Assembly (NCBI GenBank): GCA_002383485.1
Contig: DFYY01000004.1
Coordinates: forward strand, 1 to 64,000
Direction of reading: 5' to 3'
Origin: Bacteroidales bacterium UBA4070
GTDB lineage: Bacteria > Bacteroidota > Bacteroidia > Bacteroidales > VadinHA17
DNA: 64,000 nt
The stretch's first letter is position 1; each line of letters opens with the position of its first letter. The position numbers and the translations under genes are program-made. The notes below the pieces were generated by a model, which was not told the DNA's origin, searched no databases, and saw nothing but the letters and a program-made list of their open reading frames with translations. Below, in pieces: positions 52,356-60,806 of this stretch.

Positions 52356-53078
52356 TTACCTGAAAATATCCTTCAGGACCTGCAGTGAGCGAATTTCCCT
52401 GATGCCGGGAAGGTGGAGGCTGTAGTATTTCAGTAGCCTCGCCAGCAGGTCAGTACGTTCATCTCCGGAGAGTCTCAGCGATGCAATCCCTGTCGCCGGC
52501 ATCTGCAGCAGCATGTTAAGAGTTCGTGCCCCTGCCGGATCAAGGTAGTCGGGATGCAGCGGCTGCTGACTGGTGAACTGGCCGGTAAGCATGTCAAACC
52601 AGCAGCTGGTCATCCCGGTATGCGATGGACCTATCCCGGCATAGTCGGTAAATGCAACCAAGAACCAGAGATGAAAGTTGCTGATGCCTGAATCCATCTC
52701 GTCAAGGGTGATTACAGACGACTCTATGAAATCAAACAGCAGCCTGTTGGCATCTTCCTCCCGGATGACATTGTAGAGGATCTCGCTGATGAACATGGCA
52801 ACGGAGGTCCGGGTTATATCACCGTGAATTTGCTTTGGGATGTAGGCAAGGCTCATCTCCTTCAGATTGTATAGTTCTCTGTTTTCGCGATGATAAAGCT
52901 CGAGGTTAAAGATATTCAGGGGCTGGAAATAATTGAATTTCGCGCTGCCGCGCCTCGTGGAGATCCCCTTCGCCATCACTGAAATGCGGCCGTAATCACT
53001 GGTATAGAATTGGGCAATCAGTGAATTGTCCGAATACCGGACGTGATGGAGCAGTATGGCTTTTGTCCCTGTCAACAT
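52356..53078 (-). CDS. recO: DNA repair protein RecO
   Basis: 240 residues from ATG 53078; a GTG five codons upstream is less likely because a -7 box lies just before it. The N-terminal OB fold opens with MLTGTKAILLHHVRYSDNSLI, the typical RecO start, followed by GRISVMAKGIS and the NYFQPLNIFNLELYHRENRE strand series, then a helical C-terminal domain. RecO anneals single strands and loads RecA with RecR in gap repair. A zinc-binding cysteine cluster found in some homologs is absent. The gene leads the operon with the GH3-type gene. Confidence 0.9.
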   Translation of the reverse strand: MLTGTKAILLHHVRYSDNSLIAQFYTSDYGRISVMAKGISTRRGSAKFNYFQPLNIFNLELYHRENRELYNLKEMSLAYIPKQIHGDITRTSVAMFISEILYNVIREEDANRLLFDFIESSVITLDEMDSGISNFHLWFLVAFTDYAGIGPSHTGMTSCWFDMLTGQFTSQQPLHPDYLDPAGARTLNMLLQMPATGIASLRLSGDERTDLLARLLKYYSLHLPGIREIRSLQVLKDIFR

Positions 53079-53095
53079 GGCTGGCCTGATCACAT

Positions 53096-53103
53096 CAAAT
53101 GTA
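53096..53103 (-). promoter_or_regulatory. -7 box for recO
   Basis: The minus strand reads TACATTTG, a perfect TAnnTTTG 17 nt before the ATG at 53078. It supports that start codon over a GTG at 53093. No clear -33 element. Confidence 0.45.
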
Positions 53104-53180
53104 TTAAAGTTTCATCACAGCATACTGCGAAGCGGGACTCTGAGTTTATAAGAAAAGATAATTACTGCAATTCAGCGAAG

Positions 53181-54575
53181 ATGGAATCAGCATCCAGGGA
53201 TCAGCTTCTCAGGCGGATAGCCAGGCTTGTTCGCCAGAACAAGGAGCTGGAGGAGCAGGTTAAAAAGCTGGAGAAAGAAAAGGACCGGCTGCTGGAAACA
53301 ACGGAGAAATACAGGCTTCTTGTAGAGAACAATGAACTCAGGGGAGTCAGGGTTGCTGAGGAGGAGAGGACTCTCAAGTTCAATATGGTTACTGTATTGT
53401 TTGCAGACATACAGGGTTTTACGAATCTTACTGAAGGGATGGACCCCGGAGGGGTGATGGATGAGCTGGATGAGATCTTTTTCGAATTTGACAGGATAAT
53501 TGGCAAATACCATGTTGAAAAGATAAGGACCATAGGTGACACATATATGTGCGCCGGAGGTATTCCTTCAAAAAATATTACCAACCCGGTAGAGGTAGTA
53601 ATGGCGGCTGTTGAGCTGAGACGGTTTTTAAGGCAGTACGAAGCAGCACGCAGGGGTGAAGAGAGGATCTGGAACCTGAAGATAGGCATACACACGGGTC
53701 CGGTCTCTGCAACCATTTCCGGGAAGAATAAGGTGTCCTATGATATAAAGGGACGGGCTGTTAATACAGCAAGCCGCATACAGGGGGTTTCAGACAGGGA
53801 TTCCATCCTGGTTTCCGTGATGACGTACGAGCTGGTTAAGGAGTTCTTCAGCTGTGTTTATTACGGGAAGCTGCCAGTGAAATATACCGGTAATATCCAG
53901 ATGTATCAGGTGGAGGGATTGCTGCCAGGGCTCTCCGCTGACGGCAACGGATCTGTACCCAACGAAGCCTTCAGGGTTAAGTTCGGGCTGATTCAGTTCA
54001 CTGATATCCAGGAGGTAATTCTCGATAAGCTCGAAAAGGAGCTTCCCGATTATCTCTTTTATCACAATGTCAAGCACACTGTTGATGTGGTCACGGAGGT
54101 TGAGCTTATCGGCTGGGCTGAAGGGTGCAACGATGAGCAGATCCTGATGCTGAAGATGGCTGCGCTGTTCCATGATGCCGGCCATACTGTCTCGTATGAT
54201 GATCATGAGTACCAGGGGACTCTCCTGGCCCGGAGCATGCTGCCTGATTACGGTTACAGCAGTGAACAGATTGAACGCATCTGCAGTATCATCATGTCAA
54301 CGAAACTTCCGCCGAAGCCTTCCGATCTTCTGGAACAGATCATCTGCGATTCTGATCTTGACTATCTTGGGAGAAGCGATTTCATACCGGTTTCCAACAC
54401 ACTGTACGAGGAGCTGAAGGCACAGGACAAGATCACTAATCTCAATGACTGGAACAGGTTGCAGGTGAAATTCATCTCAGGGCACCAGTATTTCACCGGT
54501 ACTGCCCGCCGCCTGCGGGAGGTTAACAAGAAGCTTCAGATTGAAAGGATCCGGAGTCTGATCACTGACAACTGA
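53181..54575 (+). CDS. Class III adenylate cyclase-like protein with intact HD domain
   Basis: 464 residues from ATG 53181, chosen over upstream in-frame codons that would overlap the recO start. A coiled coil (about 8-62) leads to a class III cyclase domain (about 66-245): metal aspartates D76 (FADIQGFTN) and D120 (TIGDTYMC), adenine-specifying K114 (VEKIRTIG) and D188 (SYDIKG), and transition-state N195/R199 (VNTASRI). This predicts cAMP. The C-terminal part (about 270-464) has an HD-phosphohydrolase pattern, with H295 (YHNVKHT), H331-D332 (ALFHDAGH) and D390 (ICDSDLDYL), so the protein may both make and hydrolyse a nucleotide signal, or the HD domain may act on something else. No TM segment. 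Confidence 0.87.
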   Translation: MESASRDQLLRRIARLVRQNKELEEQVKKLEKEKDRLLETTEKYRLLVENNELRGVRVAEEERTLKFNMVTVLFADIQGFTNLTEGMDPGGVMDELDEIFFEFDRIIGKYHVEKIRTIGDTYMCAGGIPSKNITNPVEVVMAAVELRRFLRQYEAARRGEERIWNLKIGIHTGPVSATISGKNKVSYDIKGRAVNTASRIQGVSDRDSILVSVMTYELVKEFFSCVYYGKLPVKYTGNIQMYQVEGLLPGLSADGNGSVPNEAFRVKFGLIQFTDIQEVILDKLEKELPDYLFYHNVKHTVDVVTEVELIGWAEGCNDEQILMLKMAALFHDAGHTVSYDDHEYQGTLLARSMLPDYGYSSEQIERICSIIMSTKLPPKPSDLLEQIICDSDLDYLGRSDFIPVSNTLYEELKAQDKITNLNDWNRLQVKFISGHQYFTGTARRLREVNKKLQIERIRSLITDN

Positions 54576-56882
54576 TTATCTTATTACCAGCATCTTAGTC
54601 ACCCCGGCCAGGTTTCCGTCTTTCGTAGTGCAAAACACCAGGTAAACACCTGTTGCCACCCGCTGACCCCTGTAGTTAAGCAGGTCCCATGTGGCCTGTC
54701 CTCCCAGTGAGGTACCCTCCCAGACCAGGTTACCGCTGACATCGGTGATTTTTACGGAAGAATTCTCAACCAGCCCGGTGACCGTCACCACTCCTTCAAA
54801 ATCTTCCCGTACCGGGTTAGGGAAGGCGTACATGCCCGAGTAGTCATCAACTCCGGCGGTGGCTTCACCCCGGTATGAAACGATTCCTTCTGCTGTTCCG
54901 AACCACACTTCACCGCTGATTCCGTTAACGGCTATTTTAACTATGTTGTCAGAGAGAAGCGGGCTGTTTCCGGCATCGAAGCGGGCCAGTTCCTTCCTGG
55001 CATCGTCCGTCATCAGAAAGGCACCTGAGCTTAGAGTACCGAACCATTTCCTGTTTGCACCGTCAACGGTGATTGCAGTTACCGTCTGTGTACCAAGGAG
55101 GTAGTCGGCCAGGCCAGATCCGTCATTTCTTGGTATCTTGATGCGGGATGCCTTCATCTCGGATGAGAAGGCTTTACCGGGGTTGTAATATACCACAGGC
55201 CCCATGTCAGTCCCCACCCAGATATTTCCGTCAAGATCCTGTGCAATTGAGTAGAGGTTGTTCATGGTATGCCCCTCTGTATCCTGTACCTGGAGCCTGA
55301 TATACCTGTCGTCGGAGGTGTTTGCGGGGGTGCCGGCAGGGTCATAGACCAGCAGACCGTTTCCCCTCGGGAGTACCGCCCAGATGTACTGATTACGGTC
55401 AATTATCATGTCGCCGACTGCTGTTACGCTGAGGTTTAACGGTGTAGCTATCCAGTTACCGTCAGGGGTGAGGGCCTTCAGGTTGCCAGTGACACCGGTC
55501 TGGGTCATCCAGAGGTTTCCGTCATGGTCCCAGGCAAGGCCGCAGATGCGGGTATAATTCTCTCCGGGCCTGATGCTGGCCAGCGGGGAGTTGTACTGGT
55601 TGTAATTATTGATCAGTTCGCCGTCAAGGAATTCATAGAGACCGTTTCCCCATGACGACACGAAAAAGTGATTCTCATTATCGGGATCAGCAATCACGCG
55701 CATTGCATCCCTGTCTGCCTCACCGTAAAAGATATGGCTTTTCCAGCTGTCGCCGTTGCCGGTAAAGATCTGCAGCGGACGGTATACGTTACCCCATGCG
55801 TTGTCAACCGTACCGCCTGTCACATAGAAATTACTGCCTGAGAATACGATATCTGCAACATTCTCAGTATATGGGCCGGGGAGTGTATGATTGGTGAACC
55901 GGATGTAATCCCGAGTCGAGACCAGTCCAACCGATGCATCTGCTATCCAGAGATCCTGACCGGAAGTCAAAGTCCCGGAGGGATTCGTTTCTGCCCAGCC
56001 GTAGGCGGTGATCTGCCTGATTACTTCGCCCTGCGCGGAAAAGATTGTGACTGAGGAGGAGAGGGAGGCGACTACCTGGTTGCCGTTGCCATCCAGCGCC
56101 CTGAAGGTTCCGGCAGGTTCTTCAGCTATAAGTGCTGCAGACTGACCGGGGGTGATCAGGAACAGGGAGTCTCGTGAACCGGCCAGAGAAGCGCTTCCCG
56201 GTTTTGTTATCATCAGTGACGAACCTGCAATGGTGATATTGCTGTAAGCTGCTCCGGGTTCGGGAAAGCCTTCCAGTCTTTCCCAGTTGCCAAAGTAGGA
56301 GAGTCCCGGGCGGTTCAGAGGAGCAGACCAGATGCCCCTGTCAGTAGATGCATAAATACGGCTGTTCAGTATTTCCGATTCGCTCACGCTGTTTGTTTCT
56401 CCGTCGGGCCCTGGCCTCCAGGTGTCAGCTATATAGCGTCCTTTTATGTCAACCACAACTATTCCGAAGCTTGATGAAAGCATTGCGCGGCTCCCGGCGA
56501 CGGTTACGCTGTTGATCTCCTTCAGACCGGGTATATATTTATTTTTAATATCCGGGATGTGGGTGATGATCCCTTTTTTTACTATGTCAATGCCGGTGCT
56601 CCGGTATACGATTACCAGGGACTCTTCGGCATCACACCAGGCAAGATGAGATATGGCTGTCTCGGTCAGCCCCGAAACCTTTGAAAGCTTTGAGGCGGTA
56701 CCGCTATTGAGATCATAGATGAGTATTCCCGATCCTGTTGATGACCAGATCTTGCCTCCGCCGGCGGCAATGCTGAATGCTCTGCTGTAGGGAAGGTGAT
56801 CATTCCAGGAACCCACGGCACCCTGTCCTGAGGCCAGGAGTGTTGAGAGAAGAAATAATGCTGCCGGGATGATCTGTTTCAT
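54576..56882 (-). CDS. porZ: PorZ-like T9SS component with beta-propeller and type A sorting domain
   Basis: 768 residues. The signal peptide (MKQIIPAALFLLSTLLASGQ) is followed directly by VGSWNDHLPYSRAFSIAAGG, a typical PorZ start, and by repeated propeller blades (GGGKIWSSTGSGILIYDLNS, ARIYASTDRGIWSAPL-like, WMTQTGVTGNLKALTPDGNW, IWVGTDMGPVVYYNPG). The C-terminal 85 residues are a T9SS type A sorting domain (YAFPNPVRED, GVYLVFCTTKDG, MLVIR). P. gingivalis PorZ, part of the attachment complex that modifies T9SS cargo with A-LPS, has the same architecture and similar length. A generic propeller protein of T9SS type is the alternative. The gene is convergent with the cytosolic cyclase (abutting) and is encoded downstream of rdgB. 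Confidence 0.85.
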   Translation of the reverse strand: MKQIIPAALFLLSTLLASGQGAVGSWNDHLPYSRAFSIAAGGGKIWSSTGSGILIYDLNSGTASKLSKVSGLTETAISHLAWCDAEESLVIVYRSTGIDIVKKGIITHIPDIKNKYIPGLKEINSVTVAGSRAMLSSSFGIVVVDIKGRYIADTWRPGPDGETNSVSESEILNSRIYASTDRGIWSAPLNRPGLSYFGNWERLEGFPEPGAAYSNITIAGSSLMITKPGSASLAGSRDSLFLITPGQSAALIAEEPAGTFRALDGNGNQVVASLSSSVTIFSAQGEVIRQITAYGWAETNPSGTLTSGQDLWIADASVGLVSTRDYIRFTNHTLPGPYTENVADIVFSGSNFYVTGGTVDNAWGNVYRPLQIFTGNGDSWKSHIFYGEADRDAMRVIADPDNENHFFVSSWGNGLYEFLDGELINNYNQYNSPLASIRPGENYTRICGLAWDHDGNLWMTQTGVTGNLKALTPDGNWIATPLNLSVTAVGDMIIDRNQYIWAVLPRGNGLLVYDPAGTPANTSDDRYIRLQVQDTEGHTMNNLYSIAQDLDGNIWVGTDMGPVVYYNPGKAFSSEMKASRIKIPRNDGSGLADYLLGTQTVTAITVDGANRKWFGTLSSGAFLMTDDARKELARFDAGNSPLLSDNIVKIAVNGISGEVWFGTAEGIVSYRGEATAGVDDYSGMYAFPNPVREDFEGVVTVTGLVENSSVKITDVSGNLVWEGTSLGGQATWDLLNYRGQRVATGVYLVFCTTKDGNLAGVTKMLVIR

Positions 56883-56913
56883 TTTGCCGTTGTTGCCTGC
56901 AGTTCAGGGCGGG

Positions 56914-57495
56914 TTATTCATTCAAGTCTTTCAGGAAGGATATTAGCTGGCGCATTGCCCTGGCTCTGTGGGATATGCTGTTTTTCTCCTGCAGCGGGAT
57001 CTCGGCAAAGGTTTTGTCAGAACCGGTTGCCCTGAAGACCGGATCATATCCGAAACCGCCGTTGCCTTTTCTTTCTGTTGTGATTTCACCTTCAACGATA
57101 CCCTCGAAAAGATACTCCCTGTCGTCAAGTATAAGGGCAATCACTGTTCTGAACCGCGCACTCCTGTCATTCGCACAGTGCATCTCACAAAGAAGTTTGT
57201 CGATGTTGTCATCAAAGCTTTTGCTCTCGCCGGCGTACCTGGCGGAATAGACTCCGGGAGCGCCCCCGAGGGCGGTGACTTCCAATCCTGTATCGTCAGC
57301 GAAGACATTCATCCGTGTCTTTCCATGGACGTATCTGGCTTTGAAGAGTGCGTTTTCTTCAAGCGTATCGGCATCTTCCGGGATCTCTTCGGTAATGTTG
57401 AGGTCAGACAGGCCAATTATTCTGAAATTACTATCGAGAAGATCACTTATCTCCCTGACTTTATGTTTGTTATTGGTGGCAAATACAAGTTCCAT
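56914..57495 (-). CDS. rdgB: Non-canonical purine NTP pyrophosphatase (RdgB/HAM1)
   Basis: 193 residues, the normal size. It hydrolyses dITP, ITP and XTP to monophosphates, keeping deaminated purines out of nucleic acids. Hallmarks: LVFATNNKHKVREISDLL at the N-terminus, FADDTGLEVTALGGAPGVYS with the metal-binding Asp pair, GNGGFGYDPVFRA, and the terminal KNSISHRARAMRQL. It lies 31 nt upstream of porZ on the same strand and may share its transcript; this is not evidence of a shared function. Confidence 0.96.
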   Translation of the reverse strand: MELVFATNNKHKVREISDLLDSNFRIIGLSDLNITEEIPEDADTLEENALFKARYVHGKTRMNVFADDTGLEVTALGGAPGVYSARYAGESKSFDDNIDKLLCEMHCANDRSARFRTVIALILDDREYLFEGIVEGEITTERKGNGGFGYDPVFRATGSDKTFAEIPLQEKNSISHRARAMRQLISFLKDLNE

Positions 57496-57577
57496 AGTTA
57501 TGACGGGTAAAAGGCAAAATTAATCATTGCATCGTGACAGGGTGGCAGCGGCATACCAAAACGCTAAAATATTAGTT

Positions 57578-57585
57578 TATTTTTG
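57578..57585 (+). promoter_or_regulatory. -7 box for the membrane cyclase gene
   Basis: TATTTTTG, a perfect TAnnTTTG match 25 nt upstream of the ATG at 57611. No -33 TTG at the expected spacing. Confidence 0.4.
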
Positions 57586-57610
57586 TATAGATCACACTTT
57601 GTAATCCTCT

Positions 57611-59560
57611 ATGGTTATCAACTCTTTCCGATGGCTTGTCATAACCGGCATCATGCTTCTTGCAGGTGCGGTTTACGGCCATATTGACGCCGGGGGAGTT
57701 CCGGGGGAGAGATCCGGAAGTCTTCAGGAAGAGAGAGCGGGGACTTCCAACGGAACAATTACGGGAGAGAAACCGGCGAATATCTCCGGAACAGTTCAGC
57801 GACAGATCCCAGAGTCTGACAACCGCATAAAGGGTGTTTATGACTACAGGAGCGGCAGGAGTCTTGATGCATCGGCTGGCGCACCCGTTCTGGAATACCG
57901 TGACGGGATTATCTTCATTATGGAGGAAATGCCGGATATAGAGTACTCCTATTTTCTTGCCGGTCCTGACCTTGAATGGACTTCCTGGAGTGATAGGGCT
58001 TACAAGGAATATACGGATCTTGACCGCGGCAGGTATACTTTCCTGTACCGTTTCCGTGTACATGGTGATGATATTTCCGGGGAAGGTTCATTCAGTTTCA
58101 GGGTAAAGGCGCCATGGTATTTATCGCCGCTTGCCTGGATTATATATCCTTTGCTGCTGGTGCTGGGCGGGGTGCTTCTCCGGATACGCACGCACAGGCT
58201 GTATATGGAGCGGCAGAAGAGGCTGGAGCAGCTTATTGCCGAAAGGACCGAGGAATTGCAGCACGAGAAGGAGAAGTCTGACAATCTGCTGGCTAACATG
58301 TTACCCAAGGGCACTGCTGAGGAGATAATGCTGAAGGGAAAGGCAGACAAGAGGAAGTACAATTTTGTAACTGTTCTGTTTTCGGATATCCAGGGATTTA
58401 CCAGGATAGCTGAAGAGATGAATCCCGAGCTTCTTATTGATGAGCTCGATCGTTTTTTCTTTCATTTTGACTCCGTTGCCGAGAAGTACCGTATTGAAAA
58501 GATCAAGACGATAGGTGATGCCTACATGTGTGCCGGAGGTATTCCGGAGAGGAACAGGACCAACCCTGTAGAGGTGGTTCTGGCAGCTCTTGAGATGCAG
58601 AAGTACATGCAGCAGATGAAGAATGACCCGTCAAGACCGGCAGCGAGGTTCTGGGATATCAGGATAGGTATCCATACGGGGACTGTGGTGGCCGGGGTTG
58701 TGGGGCACAAGAAGATTACCTATGACATCTGGGGTGATACGGTTAACACGGCAAGCAGGATGGAGTCGTCAGGCGAACCGGGAAAGATCAATATCTCCGG
58801 CACCACCTACGAGTTTGTGAAAGAATATTTTACCTGTGATTACCGCGGCAGGATGCCGGTGAAGTACAAGGGTGACCTCGACATGTATTTTGTTACGGGT
58901 ATAAGGCCTGAGCTGCGCGGGGAGGACGGTTCGCCCAACGGGCGGTTTATGACAAAGATTGAGATGATACGTGTCCTCGATGTCGAGGAGCACGTCTTTG
59001 GAAAATATTCAGAGATTGCCTCCCCGGATCTCTTCTTTCACAGTGTTGACTATATCAGGAGTGTCGCTCTGCAGGCTGATCTTCTTGCAAGGGCCGAGAA
59101 GCTGACGGACCTTGAATATGTACATCTGAGACTGGCATCGATCTTCATCTACTTTGGCTATGCTTTTGACTACAATGATCCGGAGGCTGCAACGCTGAAG
59201 CGGGCAGGAGAGATACTGCTTGTTTACGGTTTCGGAGGTCAGACGCTAAAGGCGGTTTCTGACCTGATAGTATCCGCGCCCTATCCGCAGCAGGAGAGTG
59301 CAGCGGGCAGGGTGCTTCATGATGCTGTATATGATTTTACCGGCAGGGTCGATTTTGTGGCAATGATTGACAGGCTGTACCGCGAGGAGAAGGCTTACGG
59401 AAAGATATATGACGAAAAAGCCTGGTTCAGAAAAATAGCTTCGCAGATTAATGATAACGGGTTCCTTACGGGGACTGCACAGAAGTTACGGTCTGTGCCT
59501 GCTGATGAGCAACTTAATGCGCTCCGTGTATTTGCCGGTGGGAAGCTCAACAATAGTTAA
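57611..59560 (+). CDS. Membrane adenylate cyclase-like protein with degenerate HD domain
   Basis: 649 residues. Signal/anchor at 8-23, a low-complexity linker, an extracytoplasmic Y_Y_Y-like beta-sandwich (about 95-166; DIEYSYFLAGPDLEWTSWSD), TM helix 172-191, coiled coil 195-228 and a class III cyclase (about 250-432) with D259, K297, D303, D372 and N379/R383, all consistent with adenylate cyclase. The C-terminal part aligns with the HD domain of the 464-residue cyclase 3 kb away, but the metal ligands corresponding to its H331, D332 and H335 are I513, Y514 and Y517, so hydrolysis is not expected. Y_Y_Y domains usually follow sensor propellers; here the propeller is missing. Start at ATG 57611 gives the signal peptide directly. 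Confidence 0.87.
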   Translation: MVINSFRWLVITGIMLLAGAVYGHIDAGGVPGERSGSLQEERAGTSNGTITGEKPANISGTVQRQIPESDNRIKGVYDYRSGRSLDASAGAPVLEYRDGIIFIMEEMPDIEYSYFLAGPDLEWTSWSDRAYKEYTDLDRGRYTFLYRFRVHGDDISGEGSFSFRVKAPWYLSPLAWIIYPLLLVLGGVLLRIRTHRLYMERQKRLEQLIAERTEELQHEKEKSDNLLANMLPKGTAEEIMLKGKADKRKYNFVTVLFSDIQGFTRIAEEMNPELLIDELDRFFFHFDSVAEKYRIEKIKTIGDAYMCAGGIPERNRTNPVEVVLAALEMQKYMQQMKNDPSRPAARFWDIRIGIHTGTVVAGVVGHKKITYDIWGDTVNTASRMESSGEPGKINISGTTYEFVKEYFTCDYRGRMPVKYKGDLDMYFVTGIRPELRGEDGSPNGRFMTKIEMIRVLDVEEHVFGKYSEIASPDLFFHSVDYIRSVALQADLLARAEKLTDLEYVHLRLASIFIYFGYAFDYNDPEAATLKRAGEILLVYGFGGQTLKAVSDLIVSAPYPQQESAAGRVLHDAVYDFTGRVDFVAMIDRLYREEKAYGKIYDEKAWFRKIASQINDNGFLTGTAQKLRSVPADEQLNALRVFAGGKLNNS

Positions 59561-59565
59561 AATCA

Positions 59566-59596
59566 TTTGGAACTTTGGTTTAAAACCGTACATTTG
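59566..59596 (+). promoter_or_regulatory. Consensus Bacteroidota promoter of ilvE
   Basis: TTTG (59566-59569), a 19-nt spacer and TACATTTG (59589-59596): both boxes and the spacing fit the sigma-ABfr-type consensus fully. The predicted RNA starts just before the ATG at 59618 and excludes the upstream in-frame TTG at 59567. Confidence 0.7.
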
Positions 59597-59617
59597 AAAA
59601 ATCCAAAAATTGAGATC

Positions 59618-60640
59618 ATGGTAAATTTAGATTGGAACAATCTTCCTTTTGGCTACATTAAAACGGACTTCAACGTACGGTGTTACTATAAGAACGGACA
59701 GTGGAGCAAACCTGAGATATCAGAATCAGATACCATCAGTATTCATATTGCTGCCACGGGGTTGCATTACGGCCAGGAGGCTTTTGAGGGCATGAAGGCT
59801 TACCGGGGCCGTGACGGCAATGTAAGACTGTTCCGGTGGGATGAGAACGCCAAAAGGCTTATCTCCTCGGCCAAAGGAGTGCACATGGCACCGGTGCCGG
59901 TTGAACTGTTCAAAGAGGCTGTCTTTACTGCGGTGAGGCTAAATGAGAAATTTGTTCCGCCTTATGGCTCGGGCGCATCACTGTATGTCAGGCCCGTTCT
60001 CTACGGCAGTGGTGCTGAGGTAGGTGTCAAACCTGCATCGGAATACACCTTCATCGTGTTCGTATCACCTGTCGGTCCTTACTTCAAGGGAGGCGTTAAG
60101 CCTGTGAACATGATGATCTGTCGCGACGTTGACCGTGCCGCACCGCTTGGTACCGGGAATATTAAAGTCGGAGGCAACTATGCTGCCAGCCTCAGGGCCA
60201 TCGTCAAGGCCCATGATCTCGGTTACGGCAACGCACTCTTCCTGGATGCTCTGGAGAAGAAATACATAGACGAGTGCGGCCCGGCAAATTTCTTTGGTAT
60301 AAAGAACAATACATACATCACTCCTAAGTCAGACTCGATCCTTCCTTCAATCACCAACAAGAGCCTTATAGCGATAGCTGAAAGCATGGGCATAACAACC
60401 GAGCGTCGCAGGATACCTGTTGAGGAGCTGGCAGAGTTTGAGGAGACCGGAGCCTGCGGTACTGCTGCCGTTATAAGCCCCATTGCCAAAATCGTTGATC
60501 CCGATACCGGAAAGGTCTATGAGTATTGCAAGGATGGCAAGCCGGGACCTGTCTCAATGAAGCTGTTCAATAAGCTGGTAGGCATCCAGTACGGGGATGA
60601 GCCGGATGAATTTGGATGGATGACGGTTGTGGAGGCCTGA
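59618..60640 (+). CDS. ilvE: Branched-chain amino-acid aminotransferase
   Basis: 340 residues from ATG 59618 (MVNLDWNNLPFGYIKTD). It transfers the amino group between glutamate and Leu, Ile or Val. PLP-dependent fold type IV is shown by GLHYGQEAFEGMKAYRG, by the lysine in TGNIKVGGNYAASL (Schiff-base Lys), by YIDECGPANFFGI and by ETGACGTAAVISPI. The longer 350-360 residue form is the BCAT type common in Bacteroidota and eukaryotes. The start was set by the consensus promoter that overlaps the upstream in-frame TTG. No Shine-Dalgarno sequence is evident. Confidence 0.95.
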   Translation: MVNLDWNNLPFGYIKTDFNVRCYYKNGQWSKPEISESDTISIHIAATGLHYGQEAFEGMKAYRGRDGNVRLFRWDENAKRLISSAKGVHMAPVPVELFKEAVFTAVRLNEKFVPPYGSGASLYVRPVLYGSGAEVGVKPASEYTFIVFVSPVGPYFKGGVKPVNMMICRDVDRAAPLGTGNIKVGGNYAASLRAIVKAHDLGYGNALFLDALEKKYIDECGPANFFGIKNNTYITPKSDSILPSITNKSLIAIAESMGITTERRRIPVEELAEFEETGACGTAAVISPIAKIVDPDTGKVYEYCKDGKPGPVSMKLFNKLVGIQYGDEPDEFGWMTVVEA

Positions 60641-60757
60641 TCTCATTTTAAACACTATTGGTTTACTCCGGTAAGGCTTAGGATTTTACTGCCTTATGGC
60701 CGTGACCACCTGACATTGTTGCGAATGACCTTCACTGCTTAAAAAAATGCAGTGTGA

Positions 60758-60790
60758 TTGAAGGATTTGGCGGTTTGTGTGCTATTTTTG
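60758..60790 (+). promoter_or_regulatory. Probable promoter of the ftsX operon
   Basis: TTG (60758-60760), a 22-nt spacer, then TATTTTTG (60783-60790). The -7 box is a perfect TAnnTTTG; the spacer is 1 nt longer than usual. The GTG start of ftsX is 17 nt downstream. Confidence 0.5.
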
Positions 60791-60806
60791 ACGCAAAGTT
60801 TCAGTA

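Noticed and set aside
60733..60754. CACTGC/GCAGTG hairpin upstream of ftsX as a terminator for ilvE
   Set aside because: The stem is only 6 bp with a 10-nt loop and no T-run follows it on either strand.
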